A stretch of DNA of 64,000 nucleotides, from the NCBI RefSeq assembly GCF_014651515.1, contig NZ_BMXA01000008.1, forward strand, positions 104,175-168,174. Direction: 5' to 3'. The notes below the pieces were generated by a model that was given only the letters and a program-made list of their open reading frames with translations, ran no database searches and was not told the DNA's origin. Positions 36,575 to 44,338 of the stretch are shown in pieces. The DNA is from Arenicella chitinivorans (GTDB lineage: Bacteria; Pseudomonadota; Gammaproteobacteria; Arenicellales; Arenicellaceae). The position numbers were made by a program, and so were the translations under genes. Numbering within the stretch: the first letter of the stretch is position 1; every line of letters begins with the position of its first letter.

Positions 36575-37531
36575 ATGCAAGACCAAAATAGACAATATCG
36601 AGTTTTATTCGTAGACGATGAGCCGCGCGTTACCAATGCGCTCAAGGCCATGTTTCGCCGCGATTATGAGGTGTACACGGCGAATAGCGGGGATGCCGCA
36701 TTGGCATTACTGGCAGATACGCGCATTGATGTACTGGTGAGCGATCAACGTATGCCTGGCATGCTCGGGAGTGAACTGCTGGCCAGCGTTAGTCAGCGCT
36801 ATCCTCGCACAATGCGAATACTGCTGACCGGTTTTATGGACAAAAAGGCCATCGTTGACTCCATCAATCATGGCGAAGTGTACCGTTTCATCAACAAGCC
36901 ATGGCGCAAGGAAGCCATGCAGCACGTTTTGTCCGAAGCCGCACAGGCCTCAGACCTTCCGGTTGACCTTTACGCGTCCAAAAAAGCCGCTGACGATACT
37001 CGTGGCGACGCAAGTACCCGCGCAAACACAACGGAGTCCAGACTAGGTCGCGCCTTGCTCATGATTGAACAAGATCAAACTGTAAGGCACCAGATCCGTC
37101 GGTTCTGTGCGCAACACCAGATTCAAATCTATGGCACACAAAACCCCCAACAAGCATTGGCAGCAGCGACTTCTCGCCAAAACATAGGCGTCGCTCTCAT
37201 AGAACTCAGCAGTGACACAACCGCCGCCATACAAACCATTAATTTGCTGCGGCAAGCACGACCTGAACTAATCGCCATCGTTCTGACCGAGGAATACGAC
37301 GCCAACACCGCAGTTGACTTAATCAATCAAGGTCAGGTTTTTAGATATCTGGCGAAACCGATTGAAGCCACCGGCTTACACTCTGCGCTGAAGAATGCCT
37401 TCCGGCGACACGCTTTTCTGCGAGAAAACACATCGTCAACAAACCGCTATCGCGTCGAAAAACCGGTCGGACTCTCAGCCAGTTTGCAGGCCTGGATCAA
37501 CCGAATTGTCCAACCTAAACTTCAAAAGTAG
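36575..37531 (+). CDS. Double-receiver response regulator without output domain
   Basis: The 318-residue protein has two receiver domains. The first (about 9-125) is complete: Asp14/Asp15, phosphoacceptor Asp57 in VSDQRMPG, Thr85 and Lys108 in NKPWR. The second (about 158-280) is degenerate: the acidic pocket reads EQD and the acceptor position is Glu210 (VALIELSS) in place of aspartate, while the lysine in AKPIE remains. It has no DNA-binding or enzymatic domain. It is co-transcribed with the kinase and probably acts by protein contact or as a relay. Confidence 0.85.
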   Translation: MQDQNRQYRVLFVDDEPRVTNALKAMFRRDYEVYTANSGDAALALLADTRIDVLVSDQRMPGMLGSELLASVSQRYPRTMRILLTGFMDKKAIVDSINHGEVYRFINKPWRKEAMQHVLSEAAQASDLPVDLYASKKAADDTRGDASTRANTTESRLGRALLMIEQDQTVRHQIRRFCAQHQIQIYGTQNPQQALAAATSRQNIGVALIELSSDTTAAIQTINLLRQARPELIAIVLTEEYDANTAVDLINQGQVFRYLAKPIEATGLHSALKNAFRRHAFLRENTSSTNRYRVEKPVGLSASLQAWINRIVQPKLQK

Positions 37532-37541
37532 ACACACTCTC

Positions 37542-37988
37542 ATGCGACGATATTTTTTGGTTTCACTGTTACTGGCGATCTTGCTGAGCAACCAAGTACT
37601 GGCCATAGAACCAGTCTACTCAGGCGGCCGAGAACGCGCTGCAATCCGCGGTTTCGATGCGGTCGCTTATTTCACTGAGCACAAAGCGATCAAAGGCAAC
37701 AAGGCGTACGCGTTTGACTATCTTGGGGCCACTTGGTTGTTCTCCAGTCAAGAGAATCGAGATCGCTTTGCCGCCAACCCTGCGTCCTACGCGCCGCAAT
37801 ATGGCGGCTACTGTGCGTACGCGGTTTCACGTAACACCACGGCATCAATTAAACCAGAATACTTCACAATCTATGACGGCAAATTGTACTTGAACTACAG
37901 TCGATCGGTGATGAAAAAGTGGACCAAACACAAACAACGCTATATTGAAGAAGCGAATTTGAACTGGCCAAACTTGGCTGAAAAATAA
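37542..37988 (+). CDS. Exported YHS-domain protein
   Basis: The start is ATG 37542, which gives a signal peptide ending at VLAIEP; the frame is open much further upstream inside the regulator gene but that is a shadow. The 148-residue product carries a YHS-like domain (GFDAVAYFTEHKAIKGNK, then WLFSSQENRDRFAANPASYAPQYGGYCAYAV) that in relatives binds metal. It starts 10 nt after the double-receiver gene and could belong to the same transcript. Confidence 0.8.
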   Translation: MRRYFLVSLLLAILLSNQVLAIEPVYSGGRERAAIRGFDAVAYFTEHKAIKGNKAYAFDYLGATWLFSSQENRDRFAANPASYAPQYGGYCAYAVSRNTTASIKPEYFTIYDGKLYLNYSRSVMKKWTKHKQRYIEEANLNWPNLAEK

Positions 37989-38003
37989 CGGGTTTACTGC
38001 ACA

Positions 38004-38846
38004 TCAAACTGTCTTTTTCTTCGCTAAGAGCACCATGCAAACGCCCCCCAGAACCAATGAAGAAGCGACGACAAGTGGCCAGGCAATGGCTTCTCCAACA
38101 AACACAACGCCACCAAAAGCAGCGATCACTGGCACCAAAAGTTGGACCACACCGGCTTGAATTGCCGTTAATGACCTAAGCGCTTGATACCAGAGCGTAT
38201 ACCCGAGCGCCGATGCCACTCCACCCGAGGCGACAGCAAGCAATACGCCATTGGTCGACAGCTCCGCAGAAGTGATCGTCAACACAAGAATTAGGACCGC
38301 AAAGGGAGTCGTACGGAAAAAATTAAAGCTCGTAGCACGCAGCGGATTAGATGACCCGGCGCCGACTAATGTATAAATCGCCCAGGCGATACCGGAAACC
38401 ACCATCAGCACGAAACCCATTAAGGACGGCGTACTCAGCTCAGGTGAAACAAGGTAGATTAGTCCCGAAAACGCGAGCCCGAGGCCGAACCATTCGAGAA
38501 CTATCGGACGATGTCCGCGTAAAAACCCCGCCAAAATCATGGTCAATTGTACTGAACCAAAGAGAACTAACGCGCCGACCCCGGTGTCCAGGGTGATGTA
38601 AGCGTATGAAAACGTAAGCGCGTAAACAAATAAGGCGGCGGCACCACACCAACTCCCACCATCCGATGAGGTAGTCTGTGATCGTGTGCCTATGAGTATA
38701 AAAGCCAATACAATAATGCCCGAGAGCAAACGAATCCAGGTAAAGCTAGCCGCATCGATTTGCCCGGCACCCAGAGCCAGCCTGCAAAGCACTGAATTAC
38801 CGGCAAAAGCGATTAATGCCAATCCGGTATACACAAATGGTTTCAT
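38004..38846 (-). CDS. EamA/DMT-family transporter
   Basis: This 280-residue membrane protein has ten hydrophobic segments in two EamA repeats (start MKPFVYTGLALIAFAGNSVLCRLAL). The ATG at 38846 is preceded by AGGAG; the frame runs 24 codons further upstream without a good start. It differs clearly from the other DMT gene at 32640. Substrate is unknown. Confidence 0.85.
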   Translation of the reverse strand: MKPFVYTGLALIAFAGNSVLCRLALGAGQIDAASFTWIRLLSGIIVLAFILIGTRSQTTSSDGGSWCGAAALFVYALTFSYAYITLDTGVGALVLFGSVQLTMILAGFLRGHRPIVLEWFGLGLAFSGLIYLVSPELSTPSLMGFVLMVVSGIAWAIYTLVGAGSSNPLRATSFNFFRTTPFAVLILVLTITSAELSTNGVLLAVASGGVASALGYTLWYQALRSLTAIQAGVVQLLVPVIAAFGGVVFVGEAIAWPLVVASSLVLGGVCMVLLAKKKTV

Positions 38847-38922
38847 ATCCGTCAGCGCTCCTAAAACGCAGAAAGGTCGACACTGTTCTTCAGACCGACG
38901 GCACAGTGAAAAACGCACATCA

Positions 38923-39288
38923 TTAACTCGCAGTCATACTTGATCCGATCAACAACACCAATACAATTAACGCGATGACCAGCGCAACGCCAAACCCTAT
39001 CGCCTTATTCAAGGCGCCAAAAGTGGCGCGCTGTAATCGCCGGTTTAACTGTTCAAACTCATTTTGATTGAGACCAGAAGTAACCGAATGTCGATGATTC
39101 TCCAAATAAGCCGCCGCGTCATGGACCTGCGATGCCAAAGGCGTATACAGATGCACTGTCGTATCACCCAAGCCTATGAATAATGGTTGCCCATTGCGAC
39201 GCACAAACGACACAATTCGCACTGCGCTTAACGCACGTTGTGCTTGCTCGGCTTGATTTAAATCCACAAAACTCTTTATTAGATACAC
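38923..39288 (-). CDS. DUF2007-like protein with a C-terminal membrane anchor
   Basis: The 121-residue protein starts with a compact alpha/beta domain (IKSFVDLNQAEQAQRALSA, then LFIGLGDTTVHLYTP) resembling the DUF2007 putative signal-transducing domain, followed by a helical linker and one membrane segment at the end (GFGVALVIALIVLVLLIGSS). Function is unknown. It lies 77 bp upstream of the DMT transporter gene on the same strand. Confidence 0.6.
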   Translation of the reverse strand: MYLIKSFVDLNQAEQAQRALSAVRIVSFVRRNGQPLFIGLGDTTVHLYTPLASQVHDAAAYLENHRHSVTSGLNQNEFEQLNRRLQRATFGALNKAIGFGVALVIALIVLVLLIGSSMTAS

Positions 39289-39355
39289 GGAGACCTCGAC
39301 GTTTTCGATAGCCCGAATTGCTGCGTGGTGCTCACGTCAAAACAGCCAAGCAAAA

Positions 39356-39760
39356 CTAACGATCAGCCGGGTGATTAACCCCGTCGTAAGTGGGAATCCC
39401 AACTATTTTGAGCGGGTTGATGCCATCAAGACACGCCACATTGAATCCATACTGGTTTGGATTAGATCGACGCTGATGGTGTGTGTAAATGCCGCATTTG
39501 GAACAAAAGTAATGTTTTGCTGTTCGCGTGTTAAATTGATATTCGGTTAACGATTCAGCTCCGCAAACCAGCTCAATCCCGTCTAGTGGCACTGAGGCAA
39601 CAATGGCACCTCGGCGGCGACACATCGAACAATCACATCGACGCACATCGACCAACCCGTCCGGTAAACTTAAGCGCATCGCCACTGTGCCACAATGACA
39701 ACGCGCCGTGTGAGACGCTTGAATTGCGACACCATCAACGTGCTTCAGGTTGATTGTCAT
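39356..39760 (-). CDS. GFA-family zinc protein
   Basis: This 134-residue protein belongs to the GFA family (named after glutathione-dependent formaldehyde-activating enzyme). The zinc-binding cysteines are in place: ARCHCGTV, RCDCSMCRRRG and YFCSKCGIYTHH. Most members have not been tied to a reaction. A second, clearly different GFA gene lies at 40609 in the same run of minus-strand genes. Confidence 0.87.
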   Translation of the reverse strand: MTINLKHVDGVAIQASHTARCHCGTVAMRLSLPDGLVDVRRCDCSMCRRRGAIVASVPLDGIELVCGAESLTEYQFNTRTAKHYFCSKCGIYTHHQRRSNPNQYGFNVACLDGINPLKIVGIPTYDGVNHPADR

Positions 39761-39796
39761 TTGCTTGGCACCATTGATTTATTCGCACCGTCCAAC

Positions 39797-40327
39797 TCAA
39801 ACAGTGCGCTGCATAATTAAGTCGGTCTGAGGGTCGCTCCCCACCACAAAGGTGTGTGCGCCAACCTCGGCGAATCCGAATTTGGAATAAAATGCGATCG
39901 CTTTGGGGTTATTCTCCCAGACTCCGAGCCAAACGGTTTTCGTGCCTTGCGCCTGGGCCGTATCAAGGCACGCCTGCATTAACCTTGGTGCAATGCCTTT
40001 ACCATGCCAAATTGCGTCTACGTAAAAGCGCTGAATTTCTATCGGAAAGTCGCGGCTGACACACACTGGGGCAGCACCGGTCCGCAACTGCGCGTACGCA
40101 ATCAAGCGCCCCTGATTTTCCATCACAAAAGTGCGATAGTCATCCCGGGCAATCTCCGCACCTTGCAGCGCTTCACTGTAGTTGGCAGCGCAATGTGATG
40201 CCATGTCTTCTTCGGTGTTCTGTGCCGCAAACGCGGCGCGAAAAGTCGCTTCCGCCAACTCAGCAAGCGCATACGCGTCGTTTGGAACGGCCTCGCGCAA
40301 GAATACGCTATCTTGATCAACCGCCAC
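39797..40327 (-). CDS. GNAT-family N-acetyltransferase
   Basis: The 176-residue cytoplasmic enzyme has the acetyl-CoA-binding GNAT fold: the beta4 segment RFYVDAIWHGKGIAPRLMQACL with the [RQ]-x-x-G-x-[GA] type loop, and the C-terminal NPKAIAFYSKFGFAEVG typical of the family. The substrate is unknown. It begins 3 nt after the preceding small membrane protein gene ends, so the two are likely one transcript. Confidence 0.88.
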   Translation of the reverse strand: MAVDQDSVFLREAVPNDAYALAELAEATFRAAFAAQNTEEDMASHCAANYSEALQGAEIARDDYRTFVMENQGRLIAYAQLRTGAAPVCVSRDFPIEIQRFYVDAIWHGKGIAPRLMQACLDTAQAQGTKTVWLGVWENNPKAIAFYSKFGFAEVGAHTFVVGSDPQTDLIMQRTV

Positions 40328-40330
40328 TTA

Positions 40331-40582
40331 TCAAGCACCAAAGATAATCATCCCAAGCGCCACAAGACCTATAGGAATGAGTGCCAAAAGGATAAGTTTC
40401 GCCGTACGCTGAATTGCTGCCGCTCGGTCCTGAATTTGTTCAGCTCGGTCATTAATCCGCTCCGCACGTAGAAACTGCTTTTCGCTCATGGCGAACAAGG
40501 CCTTCTGCAGCTCAAGCGCTTCCTGCTGAATCGCAAGTTGTTTACGCTGATTTTCCAGCACATCTTTGAGTTCGGTTTCCAT
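40331..40582 (-). CDS. Small coiled-coil protein with C-terminal membrane helix
   Basis: This 83-residue protein starts with about 55 residues of charged coiled coil (VLENQRKQLAIQQEALELQK, then ERINDRAEQIQDRAAAIQR) and ends in one membrane segment (LILLALIPIGLVALGMIIFG). The family is unknown to me. It lies between the GFA gene at 40609 and the GNAT gene at 40327, with tight spacing on both sides. Confidence 0.6.
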   Translation of the reverse strand: METELKDVLENQRKQLAIQQEALELQKALFAMSEKQFLRAERINDRAEQIQDRAAAIQRTAKLILLALIPIGLVALGMIIFGA

Positions 40583-40608
40583 AATCAAATCAATCCTATT
40601 AAATTGAC

Positions 40609-41010
40609 CTACTCCCGACCTTCCGGGAATGCGGGGACACGATCGATTAACTCACACCAGTTGGCTTTGTGACGCGTGTAAATTTGCGCATCAATGACCA
40701 CCGGCAGCGCGTCGTCGAATGCGGCGATAGCCAACTCTATCTGGTCCAAATCAGCCCCCTTGGATCGAAAGCCCAAACTCGAACCACAACGCACACAAAA
40801 TGAGCGTACCGTACCATTGGCGGCTTCGAAATCTTGCAGTGATTCACGGCCTGTCAACCAGCTCAAGCCTTGCACCGCCACCAGTGTACCAAACGCAGCC
40901 CCATGGAATTTTCGGCACATTGAGCAATGACAATTCGCCACACGGTCACTAAACCCAGTGACCGTGAAGGTGATGGCGTTACACAAACAGGAACCTGAAT
41001 ACTCAGTCAC
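40609..41010 (-). CDS. GFA-family zinc protein (second copy)
   Basis: The 133-residue protein has the GFA cysteine pattern: GSCLCNAITF near the start, NCHCSMCRKFHGAAFG, and FCVRCGSSLGF. It is only distantly like the GFA protein at 39356 in the same gene run, so it is probably not a recent duplicate. The reaction is unknown. Confidence 0.87.
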   Translation of the reverse strand: MTEYSGSCLCNAITFTVTGFSDRVANCHCSMCRKFHGAAFGTLVAVQGLSWLTGRESLQDFEAANGTVRSFCVRCGSSLGFRSKGADLDQIELAIAAFDDALPVVIDAQIYTRHKANWCELIDRVPAFPEGRE

Positions 41011-41051
41011 GGTGCGCTCCGAATCAACAATTTTGCTCGATTGGACTCAAC

Positions 41052-41699
41052 CTACAAACCACTTTCATCCAACAACGTATCCAAATTCTCGAGAAAGTTC
41101 TGAAATCCGCGCTTGAACGCCAGTTCCCAGTTTGCATCACTGGCAACCTGTCCCTTGTTGAGGCCGTACCCAGATACCGAGATGGCTTTCTTGCCATTCG
41201 CACTTTCAACGCTGAGGTCCGATTGCAGTTTGGATTCAAAACTCACAGACACGAAACCGGGTGAAAACCAAGCCCAGAACTCATTGATATCCACCGCCAC
41301 ACGAGTCTCAGCGTTGGCATCGTCAACCACCGTGTAACCTCGACTCTCCAAACCAGTTTTTAACAACGCATGCATTTTATCCTGCACCGTCACGCCAACG
41401 GGTAATGCCACATCGCCCATCGCTTTACCATAGCCATTACGCTGTCGACCAATCAAGGTGGCGCGTGTTTCAGCACTGACGCTGCTCAAATCACCCTTGA
41501 CCGAGGGCGTAGATGGATCTTTTGGCTTTTGCTCGAAACCACGCTTGTCGACAATTGGGCCAATAAACACCAAGCCAGCACCACTTTTGTCACTGGTGTA
41601 TTCGGGAATTTCAAGGTTCTGAAGATTGCGCGTACCGGTGACACAGGCTGTGGAAGACAACAGCGCCAAGAGCACGATGGTGAGTTTGAATGCGTTCAT
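41052..41699 (-). CDS. Lipoprotein (YajG-like)
   Basis: The 215-residue protein has a lipoprotein signal peptide with lipobox LSSTAC and a single mature domain of the YajG/uncharacterised lipoprotein type: VFIGPIVDKRGFEQKP near the start, GVTVQDKMHALLKTGLESRGYTVV in the middle and a C-terminal helix. Such proteins sit on the inner leaflet of the outer membrane. Function is unknown. Confidence 0.7.
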   Translation of the reverse strand: MNAFKLTIVLLALLSSTACVTGTRNLQNLEIPEYTSDKSGAGLVFIGPIVDKRGFEQKPKDPSTPSVKGDLSSVSAETRATLIGRQRNGYGKAMGDVALPVGVTVQDKMHALLKTGLESRGYTVVDDANAETRVAVDINEFWAWFSPGFVSVSFESKLQSDLSVESANGKKAISVSGYGLNKGQVASDANWELAFKRGFQNFLENLDTLLDESGL

Positions 41700-41805
41700 G
41701 AATTTTCCTATTCAATGGTGGTGGTGTCCGAAAGTGCCTTATGGCACCTCCCTGATGATACAAGATTCACTACCAGGTGACGAATCGCACGCCGTTGGCA
41801 ACTCG

Positions 41806-42132
41806 CTATTTAAATGACAGTGCAAATCGGAGGAAGCCGATACCACCAACACATTGCAACAAAGCACTTACGAACGGCAGATACCACAACAACACGGTTT
41901 TTGCATCCGATGCGGGTTCTGCTACGAAAGCCGGAAGGTAATTCAATCCGATACCGATCAAGCCAACAAACATGAGTCCACGACCCGGGCGATTGCTGGC
42001 GGTGAGTAACACCATTACACCAACCACGATTAACAAGCTGGTCAGTCCATGTAGCAGTCCAGCACTAAAATCCAGATAGGCTGGAATATTAAACCAGGAT
42101 TCAATTTCGTTGTTGACTACCTGCTCATCCAT
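41806..42132 (-). CDS. Small membrane protein, unknown
   Basis: This 108-residue protein has three clear hydrophobic segments (about 26-46, 51-70 and 82-105). No motif or family is recognised. It follows the TetR gene by 32 bp on the same strand and may share its transcript, in which case it would be controlled with the efflux regulator. Confidence 0.6.
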   Translation of the reverse strand: MDEQVVNNEIESWFNIPAYLDFSAGLLHGLTSLLIVVGVMVLLTASNRPGRGLMFVGLIGIGLNYLPAFVAEPASDAKTVLLWYLPFVSALLQCVGGIGFLRFALSFK

Positions 42133-42164
42133 CCTTTCACCTCATGAGGTGGTTGTACTCCGAT

Positions 42165-42791
42165 TTAGGAGGCTGCTTTTTGCCGAGAGTACCAATACTC
42201 TTTTTTGAGACCAAGCAAACGATAAAACGCTTCAGGAATGTCCTCTTGTACCTGTTTTGGACACCGATGAACCTTGGCAAAAATCAATGCGCCCTGCACC
42301 AGTTGATGCAAACTTCGAGCCGCTTTTTCAACGTCGACATCATCCTCCAGATACCCGCCATCGGCGAGCGATCGCGCTAATGCCGTGTTGTAGCAAATTC
42401 CAGTGTGTGCCATCGACTGTAAGGCATCATTAATCTGATCCATACTTTTTTCGCATTGGGTACCTGCACTCAGAAACGCACAACCCGGTATGTCATCAAG
42501 GTCTTTACCGAACTTGTTCTCCATTATAAACGCAATGGTCTGCTCCAACTGTTCCAACGGGGGATTTGTCGGTGACATGATCGCGTCCATTTGCGGCTTC
42601 ATCGATGTTATGTAGTAGCTAGTTGCTTCAGCGAATAGCTCGCCCTTGGATTCGAAATGATGATAAAAGCTGCCTTTCGTTACACCGGCACGCTTACAAA
42701 TCTCGTTCACCCCAACGCTGTTGTAATTGCTTTGCCAAATTAAATTCAGCGCAACGTCCAGCAAGCGCTCCCTCGTGTCTAGCACAGTCAT
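42165..42791 (-). CDS. TetR-family repressor of the adjacent RND pump
   Basis: The 208-residue protein has an N-terminal TetR helix-turn-helix (LLDVALNLIWQ, then VNEICKRAGVTKGSFYHHFESKGEL) and a helical ligand-binding domain with a DIPGCAFLSAG segment as in NemR/AcuR-like members. It is divergent from an RND efflux operon. Matching palindromes lie in both promoter regions (42829-42846 and 43001-43024), so it very probably represses both itself and the pump. Confidence 0.88.
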   Translation of the reverse strand: MTVLDTRERLLDVALNLIWQSNYNSVGVNEICKRAGVTKGSFYHHFESKGELFAEATSYYITSMKPQMDAIMSPTNPPLEQLEQTIAFIMENKFGKDLDDIPGCAFLSAGTQCEKSMDQINDALQSMAHTGICYNTALARSLADGGYLEDDVDVEKAARSLHQLVQGALIFAKVHRCPKQVQEDIPEAFYRLLGLKKEYWYSRQKAAS

Positions 42792-42828
42792 TTATATCAA
42801 TCTCCAGTCTGCTATTATTTAGATTTAT

Positions 42829-42846
42829 ACAAACCAGTCGGTATGT
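42829..42846. promoter_or_regulatory. Second TetR operator upstream of the repressor gene
   Basis: ACAAACCAGTCGGTATGT is a degenerate copy of the palindrome at 43004-43021, read on either strand, differing at 2 of 18 positions. It lies 38 bp upstream of the tetR start, where it would serve autoregulation. Confidence 0.65.
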
Positions 42847-42996
42847 TCATGTTGTTTCAAAGTCAGAATAGCTTATTTCGTGTCAAAGTTAAAGCAAGCC
42901 CATTCTATAAGCCATTGATCAAGCAAAATAGGTAGCATTCAGTAGAAAAATACCGATTTGGTGGAATGCGTATCCACCAATCTCAAAATAATACCC

Positions 42997-43026
42997 TTGA
43001 CATACATACCGACCGGTATGTATGCT
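42997..43026 (+). promoter_or_regulatory. Efflux operon promoter with embedded TetR operator
   Basis: TTGACA (42997-43002) and TATGCT (43021-43026) form a sigma-70 promoter with an 18-nt spacer. The spacer and part of both boxes are covered by a 24-nt palindrome at 43001-43024 with half-sites CATACATACCG and CGGTATGTATG. A repressor bound there would block RNA polymerase directly. Confidence 0.8.
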
Positions 43027-43085
43027 CCAGCCAAGATTAACATTCGTTTACAAATTCGTACTGCTTGACCTAGGGAGCCTTAACC

Positions 43086-44246
43086 ATGCAAGCCTTTTCA
43101 ACTCGCAACGCACGCCATATTTCATTGGTCACTCTCATTGCCGCATTCATTGGTGGTGCGCTCGTGATGACCAGCAATGCTAGCGCCGACAAAACCAGCG
43201 ACGCCCAGCTGCCACCACCACCTCTGGTGACGGTATCCGTTCTCCAGTCACAGGATATCCGCACCTGGGAGAGTTTTTCCGGACGTCTCGCTCCGGTCGC
43301 TAGTGTCGAACTAAGACCGCTGGTTGGCGGTACTGTACAACAAGTATTGTTTAACGACGGCGAATACGTAACCGCCAAACAACCACTGTTCGTGATTGAC
43401 CCGCGGCCCCATCAAGCTGCCCAAAACCGAGCTAACGCGCAACTACAAGCCGCTCGCGCACAGGCCAAACTTCTGGAAGACGAATTCAAACGGGCGGTCC
43501 AACTTAAATCCGAAAACCTCATCTCTCAGAGCCAATTCGAAACAACCGCATCACAAAGACAAAGCGCTATCGCCTCGGTGGCCGAAGCTGACGCGTTGCT
43601 GGAACAAGCCAAACTCAATCTTGAGTACGCCAATATCACGGCACCGGTCAGCGGCCGAATCAGCCGCGCTGAAGTAACGCAAGGTAACGTTGTCGAGGCA
43701 GGCCCAAGTGCACCTGTGCTGGCCAGAATCGTGGCCAACGACAAATTCTATGTCGAGTTCAACGTAGACGAACAAACCTACATCAAGCTCTCGCGTTCGC
43801 TCAGTGATGCCGACAGCATGCCAATTGAACTAACACTAGACGGCGACGATGTCGTTTACCATGGCCTCTTCCATGCATTCGATAATCAACTGGACCCTGC
43901 AAGCGGCACGATACGTGCACGCGCTGTGGTTGAAAACACGGATCGACTCCTTACGGCAGGAATGTACACGCAAGTCCGCCTCGGGTCGCCGCAAAAAGCG
44001 TCGGTTCTGCTGGTGCCGGAAAGTGCGATCGGCACAAACCAGAGCAAGAAGTTTGTGCTGGTAGTCGATGAACAGCAAACCGCGCGCTACCGAGAAGTCA
44101 CACTCGGCGCACAATGGCAGGGGCAACGCGTTATCAGTAGCGGATTAAACGAGGGCGATCGCGTCATTGTGAACGGTTTGTCTCACGTGCAACCAGATAC
44201 ACCGGTTGCAATCTCGGACACCGCAGCCTTGGCACTCGCGAACTAA
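43086..44246 (+). CDS. RND efflux periplasmic adaptor (MexA/AcrA-like)
   Basis: This membrane-fusion protein links the inner-membrane pump to the outer-membrane channel. The 386-residue product has an N-terminal signal or anchor, a first lipoyl half (LRPLVGGTVQQVLFNDGEYV), an alpha-hairpin, a second lipoyl half (ITAPVSGRISRAEVTQGNVV), a beta-barrel and a membrane-proximal domain (NEGDRVIVNGLSHVQPD). It is the first gene of a TetR-controlled tripartite pump operon. Confidence 0.92.
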   Translation: MQAFSTRNARHISLVTLIAAFIGGALVMTSNASADKTSDAQLPPPPLVTVSVLQSQDIRTWESFSGRLAPVASVELRPLVGGTVQQVLFNDGEYVTAKQPLFVIDPRPHQAAQNRANAQLQAARAQAKLLEDEFKRAVQLKSENLISQSQFETTASQRQSAIASVAEADALLEQAKLNLEYANITAPVSGRISRAEVTQGNVVEAGPSAPVLARIVANDKFYVEFNVDEQTYIKLSRSLSDADSMPIELTLDGDDVVYHGLFHAFDNQLDPASGTIRARAVVENTDRLLTAGMYTQVRLGSPQKASVLLVPESAIGTNQSKKFVLVVDEQQTARYREVTLGAQWQGQRVISSGLNEGDRVIVNGLSHVQPDTPVAISDTAALALAN

Positions 44247-44267
44247 TTTATTCCCACCCCTATTGTC

Positions 44268-44326
44268 GGGGGCACGCCATCTGGCAATTGACGATGTCTG
44301 TTCGTCGTCAAGCCCCCCTTTTTTTT
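44268..44326 (+). terminator. Terminator-like hairpin between adaptor and pump genes
   Basis: GGGGGC at 44268 pairs with GCCCCC at 44312; an inner stem TTGACGA / TCGTCAA lies between, and eight T residues follow (44319-44326). The hairpin ends 12 bp before the pump start codon and lies inside an operon, so it probably acts as an attenuator that lowers pump relative to adaptor transcription. Confidence 0.6.
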
Positions 44327-44338
44327 CAAAATCAGACT

